A stretch of DNA of 64,000 nt, taken from the NCBI GenBank assembly GCA_963848525.1, contig CAWKDZ010000002.1, positions 124,001 through 188,000 of the forward strand. Reading direction: 5' to 3'. The notes under the pieces are model-generated. The model was not told where the DNA came from, made no database searches, and worked only from the letters and a program-made list of their open reading frames with translations. The DNA comes from JACCTU01 sp963848525. GTDB lineage: Bacteria; Actinomycetota; Thermoleophilia; Gaiellales; Gaiellaceae. This document shows positions 1 to 10,709 of the stretch, piece after piece. How positions within the stretch are numbered: position 1 is the first letter of the stretch; every line of letters starts with the position of its first letter. The position numbers and the translations under genes were made by a program.

Positions 1-513
1 GCCGACGCGCTCGGAAGCGCGGGAGTCGAGCTCGCCTTCGCCGGCGAGAAGGAGCCGCTGGGGCGGGGCGGGGGGCTGCGCTTCGCGGCCGGCGAGCGCC
101 GGGAGACCGGACCTTGCTTCGCGCTGAACGGCGACGAGCTCTTCGACGTCGACCTCGAGGCCCTGCTCGCGCACCACCGCGCCCGGAGCCCCGCCGCCAC
201 GATCGCGGTTGCCCCGCTGCCCTCCCCGTTCGGCGTCGTCGACGTCGCGGACGACGACCTCGTCCACGGGTTCCGCGAGGCGCCGAGGCTCCCGCACTGG
301 GTCAACATGGGCGTCTACGTGCTCGACGACGAGGCATTCGAGCGGCTGCCCGAGCGCGGCGACCACGAGGACTCGACGTTTCCCGAGCTGGCCTCGGAGG
401 GGAAGCTGCTCGCCTTCCGGCACGAGGGCCTGTGGCTGACGGTGAACACGCCGAAGGACCTGCGGCGTGCCGAGGAGCACCTTAGGATCGCCGCATCGAC
501 TCGCCGAACCTGA
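1..513 (+). CDS. Sugar-nucleotide nucleotidyltransferase, 5' end missing
   Basis: The frame is open from base 1 and stops with TGA at 511-513, so only the last 170 residues are present. The visible part has LNGDELFDVDL, which matches the metal-binding Asp region of nucleotidyltransferases such as mannose-1-phosphate guanylyltransferase. It is followed by NMGVYVLDDEAFE and a C-terminal segment typical of that family. These enzymes join NTP and a sugar phosphate to give an NDP-sugar and pyrophosphate. The next gene is a mannose-phosphate-isomerase-type cupin, so GDP-mannose synthesis is a reasonable inference. The substrate cannot be fixed because the N-terminal signature lies outside the window. 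Confidence 0.85.
   Translation, partial: ADALGSAGVELAFAGEKEPLGRGGGLRFAAGERRETGPCFALNGDELFDVDLEALLAHHRARSPAATIAVAPLPSPFGVVDVADDDLVHGFREAPRLPHWVNMGVYVLDDEAFERLPERGDHEDSTFPELASEGKLLAFRHEGLWLTVNTPKDLRRAEEHLRIAASTRRT
483..488 (+). promoter_or_regulatory. -10 element TAGGAT predicting initiation at codon ATC 495
   Basis: TAGGAT lies inside the end of the nucleotidyltransferase gene, with exactly six bases between it and ATC at 495-497. The same hexamer-to-start spacing precedes many other genes in this window. The hexamer also contains the in-frame stop TAG that limits the cupin frame upstream. Confidence 0.4.
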
Positions 514-899
514 ACAGTCTCGACGAGTGGGCCTTCGATCCACGCCGCGTCGAGAAGCCTTGGGGCTGGGAGCTGATCTGGGCTGAGACCGATCAGTACG
601 TGGGGAAGGTGCTCCACGTCCATGCGGGCCACTCGCTCAGCCTCCAGTACCACGAGCGCAAGGACGAGAGCTGGTACGTCCAGGCCGGGCGCGCGAGGCT
701 CGAGCTCGGTGCGACCGGCTCCGCCGTCCTGAACGAGGAGATCGTCGGGCCGGGCGCGGCCTTCCGCTACCCGCCGGGGACCGTTCACCGCGTCAGCGCG
801 CTCGAGGACACGACGATCGTCGAGGTCTCGACTCCGCACCTGGACGACGTCGTCCGACTGGAGGACGCCTACGGGCGAGAGGGCACGAAGGAACCTTAA
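495..899 (+). CDS. Cupin of the mannose-6-phosphate isomerase type II family
   Basis: The protein has the sugar-phosphate isomerase cupin pattern: EKPWGWE, then YVGKVLHVHAGHSLSLQYHERKDE, then a PPGTVHR strand. The first canonical start codon is GTG at 600, but it falls after the conserved KPWGWE segment (codons 555-572), so it cannot be the real start. Between the upstream stop at 483-485 and 600 there is no ATG, GTG or TTG. Only ATC 495, CTG 510 and CTG 573 are possible. ATC 495 is chosen because a TAGGAT hexamer sits six bases upstream, giving about 134 residues. A base error in a true ATG/GTG is the alternative. It overlaps the nucleotidyltransferase by 19 bases and probably acts with it in making an activated sugar. 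Confidence 0.75.
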   Translation: MDSPNLNSLDEWAFDPRRVEKPWGWELIWAETDQYVGKVLHVHAGHSLSLQYHERKDESWYVQAGRARLELGATGSAVLNEEIVGPGAAFRYPPGTVHRVSALEDTTIVEVSTPHLDDVVRLEDAYGREGTKEP

Positions 900-919
900 C
901 ACGCTTGTGCTAAGGTTCC
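890..919 (+). promoter_or_regulatory. Dyad operator/promoter of the MerR-ahcY unit
   Basis: GGAACCTTAACAC at 890-902 and GTGCTAAGGTTCC at 907-919 form a 13-bp inverted repeat with one mismatch and a 4-base centre. The right arm contains TAAGGT (911-916), placed seven bases before the GTG of the MerR gene, so the dyad overlaps a likely leaderless promoter. MerR-family proteins bind such dyads at their own promoters, so autoregulation is inferred. The left arm also covers the stop codon of the cupin gene, and a transcript hairpin is the alternative reading. Confidence 0.55.
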
Positions 920-923
920 GGCC

Positions 924-1247
924 GTGGAGCCACTGAACGTCGGAGAGGCCGCCGCCCGCACGGGCTGGTCGGCGCGGATGCTCCGCTACCTGGAGCGCAC
1001 CGGCCTCGTCGTCCCCGAGCGGACGCCGGCCGGCTACCGCCTCTACGGGCTCCGCGAGCTCAACCAGCTGCGCTCGCTCCGCGAGCTTCGCCGCCGCTTC
1101 GGCGTCGAGCTCGGCGAGCTGGCGTTCGCCGAGCGGCTCCGGCGCGAGCCGGAGCTCCGGGCCGCCGTCGAGACCTGGCTGCACGGGACCGGGCGCGACG
1201 CGCTCGACTGGGAGCAGCGCAAGCACGAGCGACTGCTCGTCGCCTGA
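924..1247 (+). CDS. Short MerR-family transcriptional regulator
   Basis: This 107-residue protein begins with a winged helix-turn-helix typical of MerR proteins: NVGEAAARTGWSARMLRYLERTGLV, then PAGYRLYG, then a basic helix with repeated Arg. It lacks a recognisable C-terminal ligand domain, and the end is short and charged. GTG 924 is supported by TAAGGT seven bases upstream and by the conserved MEPLNVGEAA start. It lies 25 bases before ahcY in the same direction, so control of ahcY and of its own expression through the upstream dyad is likely. The effector is unknown. Confidence 0.85.
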   Translation: MEPLNVGEAAARTGWSARMLRYLERTGLVVPERTPAGYRLYGLRELNQLRSLRELRRRFGVELGELAFAERLRREPELRAAVETWLHGTGRDALDWEQRKHERLLVA

Positions 1248-1272
1248 TCACCAACGAGGAAGAGGAAACGAC

Positions 1273-2541
1273 TTGGCTACGACACGCAGACACGATGTGA
1301 AAGACCTGACGCTGGCGCCCGAGGGCGTGCGGCGCATCGAGTGGGCCGACCGGCAGATGCCGGTGCTTGCCGCGATCCGGGAGCGCTTCGAGCGCGAGCA
1401 GCCGCTGGCCGGCTACCGCGTCGCTGCCTGCCTCCATGTGACGACCGAGACCGCGAACCTGATGCGGACGCTCAAGGCGGGCGGTGCCGACGTCGTGCTC
1501 TGCGCGTCCAACCCGCTCTCGACGCAGGACGACGTCGCCGCAGCGCTGGTCGACGAGTTCGACATCGCCGTCTTCGCGATCAAGGGCGAGGACAACGACA
1601 CCTACTACCAGCACATCGAGGCGGCCGTGGATCACAAGCCGCAGATCACGATGGACGACGGCGCCGATGTGATCGGCGTCCTCCACTCGGCGCGGCGCGA
1701 GCAGCTCGGCGACGTGATCGCGGGCACGGAGGAGACGACGACCGGCGTGATCCGGCTGAAGGCGCTCGAGCGGGACGGGGCGCTCGGCTTCCCGGTGATC
1801 GCGGTCAACGACGCGAACACGAAGCACATGTTCGACAACCGCTACGGCACCGGTCAGTCGACGATCGACGGGATCATCCGGGCGACGAACGTCCTGCTCG
1901 GCGGCAAGCGCTTCGTCGTCGCCGGCTACGGAATGGTCGGCAAGGGCGTCTCGATGCGCGCAAAGGGGATGGGCTCGCACGTGATCGTGACCGAGGTCAG
2001 CCCGCTGCACGCGCTCGAGGCAGTGATGGACGGCTTCGAGGTGATGCCGATGGAGAAGGCCGCCGAGGTGGGCGACATCTTCTGCACGGCGACCGGCGAC
2101 AAGTCGGTGATCCGCCGCGAGCACATGGAGCGGATGAAGGACGGCGCGATCCTGGCCAACACGGGGCACTTCAACGTCGAGATCGACATCCCGGCGCTGC
2201 GCTCGCTCTCGCCGGACGTGCGCGAGGCGCGCGCGTTCGTCGAGGAGTTCACGCTCGAGGACGGACGGCGGCTGTACCTGCTCGGCGACGGGCGGCTGAT
2301 CAACCTCGCCGCCGCCGAGGGCCACCCCGCGATCGTGATGGACATGTCGTTCGCGAACCAGGCGCTTTCGGCCGAGTACGCCGTCGCCAACGCGGCCGAG
2401 CTCGAGCGGAAGGTGTACCCGGTTCCCGCCGAGATCGACGCCGAGATCGCCCGGCTCAAGCTGGCGACGATGGGCGTCGAGATCGACAAGCTGACGGAGG
2501 AGCAGGAGCGCTACCTGGCCTCCTGGGACGAGGGCACATAG
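1273..2541 (+). CDS. ahcY: Adenosylhomocysteinase, short form
   Basis: S-adenosylhomocysteine hydrolase cleaves SAH to adenosine and homocysteine, removing the product that inhibits methyltransferases. The 422-residue protein has the N-terminal HVTTETANLMRTL and ASNPLSTQDDVAAAL segments. The NDANTKHMFDNRYGTGQS block follows, then the NAD-binding GYGMVGKG near residue 217 and the C-terminal GHPAIVMDMSFANQAL. At about 420 residues it belongs to the short type found in archaea and Thermotoga; most bacterial enzymes are about 470. Start is TTG 1273 behind the purine-rich AGGAAGAGGAAA. Some short homologues prefer S-inosylhomocysteine, so substrate preference is not certain. Confidence 0.95.
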   Translation: MATTRRHDVKDLTLAPEGVRRIEWADRQMPVLAAIRERFEREQPLAGYRVAACLHVTTETANLMRTLKAGGADVVLCASNPLSTQDDVAAALVDEFDIAVFAIKGEDNDTYYQHIEAAVDHKPQITMDDGADVIGVLHSARREQLGDVIAGTEETTTGVIRLKALERDGALGFPVIAVNDANTKHMFDNRYGTGQSTIDGIIRATNVLLGGKRFVVAGYGMVGKGVSMRAKGMGSHVIVTEVSPLHALEAVMDGFEVMPMEKAAEVGDIFCTATGDKSVIRREHMERMKDGAILANTGHFNVEIDIPALRSLSPDVREARAFVEEFTLEDGRRLYLLGDGRLINLAAAEGHPAIVMDMSFANQALSAEYAVANAAELERKVYPVPAEIDAEIARLKLATMGVEIDKLTEEQERYLASWDEGT

Positions 2542-3299
2542 ACGCGCTCGTCCTCGCCGCGGGTACGCCACCCGGCTGTACCCGCTGACGCAGACGATCG
2601 GCGAAGCCGCTGCTGCCGGTCGGCGGCGGCCGATGATCGACTGGATTGTCGATCGGATCCGCGAGGTGGACGAGGTCGACTCGATCCATGTCGTTACGAA
2701 CTCGAAGTTCGCCGGCGCCTTCCGCGAGTGGGCGCCGGCGGACGTCGCCGTCCACGACGACGGGACGACGAGCGAGGACGACCGGCTCGGCGCGATCGGC
2801 GACATCCAGTTCGTCGTCGAGCGGGCGCAGATCGAAGACGACCTGCTCGTCGTGGCGGGCGACAATCTGTTCGACTACAGCCTCGCCGAGTACGTGCGCT
2901 GGTGGCGCGGCAAGGGCGTCGCGAGCGCGGTTGCCCTTTACGAGGTCGAGGATCGCGAGCTGATCAAGCAGTACGCCGTCGTCGAGCTCGACGAGCACGA
3001 GCGGATCGTCTCGTTCGTCGAGAAGCCGGCAGAGCCGCGCTCGACGCTGGCCGCGACCGCCTGCTACCTCTACCACCGCGAGCACGCGAAGCTGATCTCG
3101 ACCTATCTCGGGAGAGGGCAACCCGCCCGACCAGCCCGGGCGCATGGTCGAGTGGCTCCACACGCGCGCCCCCGTGTACGGCTACCGCTTCGCCGGCGAG
3201 TGGCTCGACATCGGCAACCGCGAGCAGCTGGTGGAGGCGGACAACCGCCTGCGCGCCCGCGCCGGGCTGCCGGCGCGGGCGGCGTACGCCGTGGAGTAG
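2538..3299 (+). pseudogene. Nucleotidyltransferase (RfbA-like) broken by four frameshifts
   Basis: Joined across frames this region encodes a nucleotidyltransferase of about 253 residues. The pieces are DALVLAAG, then ATRLYPLTQTIG, then KPLLPVGG, then MIDWIVDRIREV, a long body with VAGDNLFDYSL and FVEKPAEP, and the end GEWLDIGNREQLVEADNRL. Four indels break the frame: a missing base near 2563-2565, an extra base near 2600-2603, a missing base near 2625-2632 and an extra base at 3112-3113. The longest intact piece starts at 2633. The opening codon at 2538 would be ATA, so the start is also unsettled. Either the gene is decaying or the consensus sequence is poor here. It directly follows ahcY. 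Confidence 0.75.
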
Positions 3300-4760
3300 C
3301 TAGCCGCCGCTGACCTCGACGTTCACGCGCGCGCGGAACCGCAGGCGCGTACCCGCGAGCGGGAACTGTGAGACCACGCGGCCACGCGGGATGATCCGCG
3401 AGGCCACGGTCAGCATCCGCCCGAGGACGCAATCGGCCTGCTCGAGCGCGACCCGTGCGTCGGCGAGCTTCAGGCCGCGGATGTCCGGGACGCTGCAGCG
3501 GCTCTCGCCCGCCGCGGGCGGGGCCCAGCTGAGCGTGAAGCCGCCCGTGCTGGCGCTGTAGCTGTCGACGACGATGACGTAGTCCACGCCGCGCCGGACC
3601 GGGAAGACGACCCGGCTCCGGTCGTTGGCGCACCCGTCGTCGCTCCAGTCGACCGTGACCGCCCGCGAGAGCCGCGTCCCACGGTAGACCGCGACGACCG
3701 TGTCGAACGTCGCGGACGCGCACGTGTCGAACGCGATCCCACCGGTCACCGGCGCGCGCCAGCGGTACCACACGGAGGCGTGGCCCTCGGCAATGTCCGG
3801 CTCGCCACGCTCGGCGAGCGCGCCGTCGTTCCGACCTTCGATCGAGCCGCGCAGGCCGCGGATCCGCAGCGCCTTTGCGAACTCGTCGTTCGGCGGAGGC
3901 GGCGCGACGAGCCACGAGAGCCGGATGTCGCCGGCGTTGGCGCTGCCCGTCCCGCTGACGACGATCTGGTACGCGGTGCCCGCGGTGGCCGCGAACCGGA
4001 CTCGGCTCGCCCGCCCGCAGGAATCGTCGTTGGAGGCGACCGGCCGGAGCTCGGCCAGCGCCGCGCCGAAGTAGGCGGCGAGCAGCGTGTCGAAGGAGCT
4101 GCCGCACGTCTCGAACCGCGCTGCGCCGCTGACCGGCGCCGTCCACGTGAACCAGACGGACGTCCCTCGCGACTCGGGGAGCGCGGGCTCCCCGAGCTCG
4201 ACGCCGGAGCCCAGGTTCGTGGCCGAGATCGTCCCGGACGCGCCGACGAGCGGCTGGCGCGCGTCGAAGGCGTCGTTCAGCGGGCTGCCGCCGGCCTGCC
4301 AGCGGAGTGTGAACGCGCCCGTCTCGCCGTCGTAGCCGTCGACGGCGATCGCGTACTCGGCGCCGGCCTGGACGGCGAACGAGACGAGGCTTTGCGTCCC
4401 GCAGTCGTCGTCGCTCGAGGCGACCCGGGTCAGCGCGGAGACGGTGGCGCCGGTGTAGACCGCGAGCATGGTGTCGAAGCGCGTGCCGGAGCACGTGTCG
4501 AACACTGCGTGGCCGGACGACGGGGCGGTCCAGCGGTACCAAACGGAGTGCCCGCCCGGCTCGCCCGCATGGTTGGGCTCTCCGTGCTCCTTCGTCGCGT
4601 CCGCGTTCGTGCTCAGGACCGATCCGGCGTCGCCGGAGAGCACCTGGGCGGTCGCGAAGGCCTCGTTCTCGGGAGGGGCTGCGACTGCGGCGGGAAGGAG
4701 GACGGCGAGCCCGACGAGCGTCGCGGCTCCGAGGACGGCGGTGCGGTTCGTGATCTTCAT
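3300..4760 (-). CDS. Secreted protein with three beta-sandwich repeats and a PASTA-like C-terminus
   Basis: The 486-residue product starts with a signal peptide (MKITNRTAVLGAATLVGLAVL, then PAAVAA). Three repeats of about 125 residues follow. Each opens with NDAF or NEAF, continues with SVWYRW or SVWFTW and AP..G...FDTC, and ends with FTLRW or similar. Each repeat has one Cys in the FDTC/FETC motif and one in DDDCG, NDDSCG or DDGC, suggesting a disulfide per repeat. The last 70 residues (CSVPDIRGLKLADARVALEQA, then SQFPLAGTRLR) match a PASTA domain, which in other proteins binds peptidoglycan or muropeptides. A wall-associated binding role is inferred and no catalytic domain is visible. The ATG at 4760 is chosen from the signal peptide; the frame is open far upstream. 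Confidence 0.8.
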   Translation of the reverse strand: MKITNRTAVLGAATLVGLAVLLPAAVAAPPENEAFATAQVLSGDAGSVLSTNADATKEHGEPNHAGEPGGHSVWYRWTAPSSGHAVFDTCSGTRFDTMLAVYTGATVSALTRVASSDDDCGTQSLVSFAVQAGAEYAIAVDGYDGETGAFTLRWQAGGSPLNDAFDARQPLVGASGTISATNLGSGVELGEPALPESRGTSVWFTWTAPVSGAARFETCGSSFDTLLAAYFGAALAELRPVASNDDSCGRASRVRFAATAGTAYQIVVSGTGSANAGDIRLSWLVAPPPPNDEFAKALRIRGLRGSIEGRNDGALAERGEPDIAEGHASVWYRWRAPVTGGIAFDTCASATFDTVVAVYRGTRLSRAVTVDWSDDGCANDRSRVVFPVRRGVDYVIVVDSYSASTGGFTLSWAPPAAGESRCSVPDIRGLKLADARVALEQADCVLGRMLTVASRIIPRGRVVSQFPLAGTRLRFRARVNVEVSGG

Positions 4761-4877
4761 CGTGGGCGGAGGGTGCAGGAGGCCGCTCACACGGCGCTCA
4801 CAGGGCACAGCGCGTCGATTCCGTGCCGATCGCTCCACAGGGTCGGAACGCGGGTCCGCAGGCCCTACCGTCGGCGC

Positions 4878-5549
4878 GTGCTTCTCGACCTGCTCCTGCC
4901 GCAGCGCTGCGTCGTCTGCTCGAGCCCGGGCGGCCAGCTCTGCGCCCCCTGCCTGACGGCCTTCCCGCGACTCGGCCCGACGCGCTGCGAGCGCTGCGGC
5001 GCGCCGACGGCGTGGGCGGTCCGCCGCTGCATCGAGTGCTCGGGCCGGCGGCTCGCGTTCGCCGCGGCGCGGGCGGCGGTCGTCTACGACGACGCCGTGC
5101 GCGCCTTCGTCCTGGCCTGGAAGGAGCGCGGCCTCCGGAAGCTCGCGGCCACCGCGGCCTCCCTCGTCGCGGACGCGGTCGAGCGACCGGCCGACCCGCT
5201 GACCTTCGTCGGCTCGGAGCCGAGCCGTGCGCGGGCGCGCGGGCACCATCCGGCCGAGGCGCTGGCCCGCGAGCTCGGGCAGTGCTGGGAGCTGCCGGTC
5301 CTCGCGCTCGTGACCCGCGCCTCGGGCTCCCGCCAGCGGGCCCTGACCCTCGCAGAGCGCCGGGCCAACGTCCGCGGGGCCTTCTCCGCCCGGCCTGCGC
5401 CGCGCCGGATCGTGCTCGTCGACGACGTCTACACGAGCGGCGCGACCGCGCACGCGGCCGCGTCGGCGCTCCGACGCGCGGGGGCCAGGCACGTCGAGGT
5501 GGTCACCTTTGCGCGTGCCGTACGCGGGTATACAGTGAGACCGAAGTGA
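4878..5549 (+). CDS. ComF-family phosphoribosyltransferase-like protein
   Basis: The 223-residue protein has an N-terminal zinc-finger segment with four CxxC pairs (CVVCSSPGGQLCAPC and CERCGAP...CIEC). A type I phosphoribosyltransferase fold ends with the PRPP-binding motif RIVLVDDVYTSGAT. ComF proteins take part in DNA uptake in naturally competent bacteria; many homologues have no tested role. GTG 4878 lies six bases after TACCGT (4866-4871) with no Shine-Dalgarno sequence, which fits a leaderless transcript and gives the expected MLLDLLLPQRC opening. It precedes hpf by 24 bases. Confidence 0.85.
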   Translation: MLLDLLLPQRCVVCSSPGGQLCAPCLTAFPRLGPTRCERCGAPTAWAVRRCIECSGRRLAFAAARAAVVYDDAVRAFVLAWKERGLRKLAATAASLVADAVERPADPLTFVGSEPSRARARGHHPAEALARELGQCWELPVLALVTRASGSRQRALTLAERRANVRGAFSARPAPRRIVLVDDVYTSGATAHAAASALRRAGARHVEVVTFARAVRGYTVRPK

Positions 5550-5573
5550 TCCCCGCCCGGTAAGGAGGACGCG

Positions 5574-6113
5574 TTGCGACTTCAGGTCAAGGGCAGGAAT
5601 CTCGAGGTGAGCGACTCGATTCGCAGCTACGCGGAGCAGAAGCTCGCGAAGCTCGACAAGCAGCTCGGCGACGCCACCATGGTCGAGGTCGAGCTCAGGG
5701 TCGAGAAGAACCCGTCGATCTCGGCGAACCAGGTCGCCGAGGCGACCGTCTGGACGAAGGGGCCGACGCTGCGCGCGCGCGAGGCGACGAAGGACATGCG
5801 CGCCTCGATCGACCAGCTCGCCGAGAAGCTCGTCCGCCAGGTCCGCCACTACCGCGAGAAGCGCAGCCGCCGAGGCGCGCGCACGAACAACGCCACCCCC
5901 GAAGGAGCCCCGGCCATGAGCGACCAGCTCGACCAGCAGATCGTGAAGACGAAGCAGTTCCCGGTGAAGCCGATGAGCGCCGAGGAAGCGGCGCTCCAGC
6001 TCGAGCTCGTCGGGCACGACTTCTTCGTCTTCAGAAACGACGAGTCGGGCGAGGTGAACGTCCTCTACCGCCGCAGGGACGGGGGCTACGGGTTGATCGA
6101 GCCCAGCGCCTGA
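5574..6113 (+). CDS. hpf: Ribosome hibernation promoting factor, long form
   Basis: Long HPF dimerises 70S ribosomes into inactive 100S particles in stationary phase. Residues 1-100 form the HPF/YfiA ribosome-binding domain (MRLQVKGRNLEVSDSIRSYAEQKLAKL). After a linker comes the C-terminal dimerisation domain (IVKTKQFPVKPMSAEEAALQLELVGHDFFVF, then YRRRDGGYGLIEP). The length of 179 residues is normal for the long form. The start is TTG 5574 behind a clear AAGGAGG at 5562-5568. It sits between comF-like and secA, an order common in Gram-positive bacteria. Confidence 0.95.
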   Translation: MRLQVKGRNLEVSDSIRSYAEQKLAKLDKQLGDATMVEVELRVEKNPSISANQVAEATVWTKGPTLRAREATKDMRASIDQLAEKLVRQVRHYREKRSRRGARTNNATPEGAPAMSDQLDQQIVKTKQFPVKPMSAEEAALQLELVGHDFFVFRNDESGEVNVLYRRRDGGYGLIEPSA

Positions 6114-6667
6114 TGCCGTTCTGGCGGCGCGAGCAGCCGCTGCACGAACAACTCGCCGAGCAGGCCGGGATGAGCTTCGGCACCGAGCCCGACCGCGACG
6201 TCGCTCCCTGGAACCAGGCCGGCGTCCACGGCGTGCCGCGACCGCGCGAGTGGGACGCCGTCGTGACCGTCGAGGCGGAGGTCCCCGGCGACGCCGTCAA
6301 CTTCGTCGCGCTCGAGGACCGCACGCTGATCGTCGACGAGGACGTGCCCGATGAAGCACTTACACCGCTTGCGGACGCCGTCGAGACGCAGCTCAATCCT
6401 CCCTACCGCGCGGAGGGGACGCGCCGCGACTCCGTCTGGGTCGTCGGCGCGCGGAAGATCCGCGTCGAGCGCCTCGCCGACCAGATCGGCGGCGACACCG
6501 TCGAGCTCGCGGTCCAGGACGGCGAGCGCACGGTGCTCGTCGAGGGCGCGCTGGCAATGGGATCGTTCGCCTCGCTCGAGGCCCTCGCCGCCGGCATGCC
6601 TTCCTACGTGATCCGTGCCGACCGACTCGACGGCGACCTCTGGGAGATCGCCGTCCTGCCCCTCTGA
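6113..6667 (+). CDS. Conserved hypothetical protein upstream of secA
   Basis: This 184-residue soluble protein begins MPFWRREQPLHEQLAEQAG. It contains alternating beta strands (VEAEVPGDAVNFVALEDRTLIVDED, then DSVWVVGARKIRVERL, then GDTVELAVQDGERTVLVEG). I do not recognise a named domain. The ATG overlaps the stop of hpf (TGATG at 6111-6115), so it is translationally coupled to hpf and probably shares its transcript. It has no signal peptide or membrane segment. The location between hpf and secA is the only functional hint. Confidence 0.75.
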   Translation: MPFWRREQPLHEQLAEQAGMSFGTEPDRDVAPWNQAGVHGVPRPREWDAVVTVEAEVPGDAVNFVALEDRTLIVDEDVPDEALTPLADAVETQLNPPYRAEGTRRDSVWVVGARKIRVERLADQIGGDTVELAVQDGERTVLVEGALAMGSFASLEALAAGMPSYVIRADRLDGDLWEIAVLPL

Positions 6668-6687
6668 GGGCGGTACCCTAGACCGAC

Positions 6688-9356
<2,669 letters not shown>

Positions 9357-9357
<1 letters not shown>

Positions 9358-10464
9358 TGGCCGAGACCGACGCACCGCTGGAGCAGCAGCTCGAGGAGAT
9401 CGGGACCCAGCTCGCCTGGGTCCGTGATTACCTTTGACCCCTCGTCGCTGAGGGAACGCGTCGCCGCGCTCGAGGCGCGGATGGGCGAGCCCGGGTTCTG
9501 GGACGACCAGGCGTCCGCAGCACGTGTCTCGTCCGAGCACGCGCGCCTGAGCAAGCGCCTCGAGCGCTACGACGAGCTGACGCGGGAGTACGAGGACGCG
9601 CGCGAGCTGCTCGCGCTCGACGGCGACATGGCGGACGAGATTGCGCGGGCGCTCCGTCCGCTCCGCGACGAGCTCGACCGGCTTCAGGAGGAGGCGCTGT
9701 TCACAGGCGAGTACGACACGGGCGACGCACTGCTCTCGCTGCACGCGGCGACGGGCGGGGTCGATGCCCAGGACTTCACCGAGATGCTGCTCCGCATGTA
9801 TCTGCGCTGGGCCGCCGACCGCGGGTTCAAGACCGACCTGCTGGAGGCGACGCCCGGGGAAGAGGCGGGCCTGAAGTCGGCGACCCTCAGCGTCGGAGGC
9901 GAGAACGCATACGGGATCCTCAAGGCCGAGCGGGGGAAGCACCGGCTCGTGCGCCTCTCGCCGTTCGACCAGGCCCATCGCCGCCACACGTCCTTCGCGC
10001 AGGTCGTCGCAGCACCACTGCTTCCCGACGACGCCGAGCTCGAGGTCGACGAGAGCGAGCTCCGCATCGACACGTACCGAGCGAGCGGCGCCGGCGGCCA
10101 GCACGTGAACAAGACCGACTCGGCGGTGCGGATCACGCACCTGCCGACCGGCATCGTCGTCCAGTGCCAGAACGAGCGCTCCCAGACGGCGAACAAGAAC
10201 ACCGCGATGCGGATGCTGCGCTCGCGGCTCGCCGAGCTCCAGCTCGAGCAGCGCGAGGCCGAGCTCGCCCGCGAGCGCGGCGAGGCCGTCGACACCGGCT
10301 TCGGCGGCGCGAACATCCGCAGCTATGTCCTCCAGCCCTATACCCAGGTGAAGGACCACCGGACGGGACACGAGGTCGGGGACGCGCAGCGGGTCCTGAA
10401 CGGCGACCTGGACGGGTTCATCCACGCCTATCTGCTCCGCCAGGCCGCCGGGGGAGCCGTTTAG
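9357..10464 (+). CDS. prfB: Peptide chain release factor 2, with programmed +1 frameshift
   Basis: RF2 releases peptides at UGA and UAA. Translation starts at GTG 9357 and runs 26 codons to CTT TGA C at 9432-9438. The ribosome must slip +1 there and continue with GAC 9436, giving about 368 residues. The downstream part has the codon-recognition tripeptide SPF at residues 201-203 and the catalytic GGQ at 246-248. The joined sequence reads ...WVRDYL-DPSSLRERV, as in other RF2 proteins. The 3' part alone would begin at GTG 9424, but that start lacks the conserved N-terminus. GTG 9357 overlaps the secA stop. Confidence 0.95.
9432..9438 (+). promoter_or_regulatory. RF2 autoregulatory frameshift site CTTTGAC
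   Basis: CTT TGA C is the classical prfB slippery site. Low RF2 leaves the UGA unread and favours slipping from CUU to UUU in the +1 frame. In E. coli a strong internal Shine-Dalgarno three bases upstream stimulates slipping. Here only a weak GGGT lies further away (about 9418-9421), so the stimulator seems reduced. Confidence 0.9.
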
Positions 10465-10482
10465 GAGGGCTCGGCGGAACGC

Positions 10483-10606
10483 AGCTGTGCCGCCGGGCCG
10501 CGCTGCTCGCCCCGAGGCTGCGTCCTCAGTCGCGCCCGTATCACTGCGGATACGAACGCTCCCTGCGTCCTTGCCTCGGAACGAGCATCGCGCCCCGGCG
10601 ACGAGC
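10483..10606 (+). repeat. 124-bp intergenic repeat, copy 1 (upstream of ftsE)
   Basis: This block aligns without gaps to 12586-12709 (offset 2103). A 21-base stretch is identical at the left end (10483-10503). A second stretch starting CGTCCTCAGTCGCGCC at 10521 runs for about 58 bases with two differences. It contains the inverted repeat CGTATC-actgcg-GATACG at 10537-10554. In this copy an outer CCGAGGC/GCCTCGG pair (10512-10518, 10573-10579) could close a larger hairpin. No coding sense is visible; a REP- or MITE-like element or a regulatory structure is possible. The rest of the 10465-10709 gap holds no gene. Confidence 0.8.
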
Positions 10607-10709
10607 GGCGCTCCACCAAGCCCTCCGAACCCCTCCGCTAAACTCTAGCCCCGCAGGAAGCTCACACCGGAGCGGCCTTTGGCGTGCTCTGCGGCCCTGC
10701 CTCCAGCCG

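Noticed and set aside
600..899. Cupin start at GTG 600
   Set aside because: It would remove the conserved KPWGWE segment that is encoded in frame just upstream.
9424..10464. RF2 starting at GTG 9424 without frameshift
   Set aside because: The conserved N-terminus and the CTTTGAC site lie upstream in the other frame, and they explain the gene fully.
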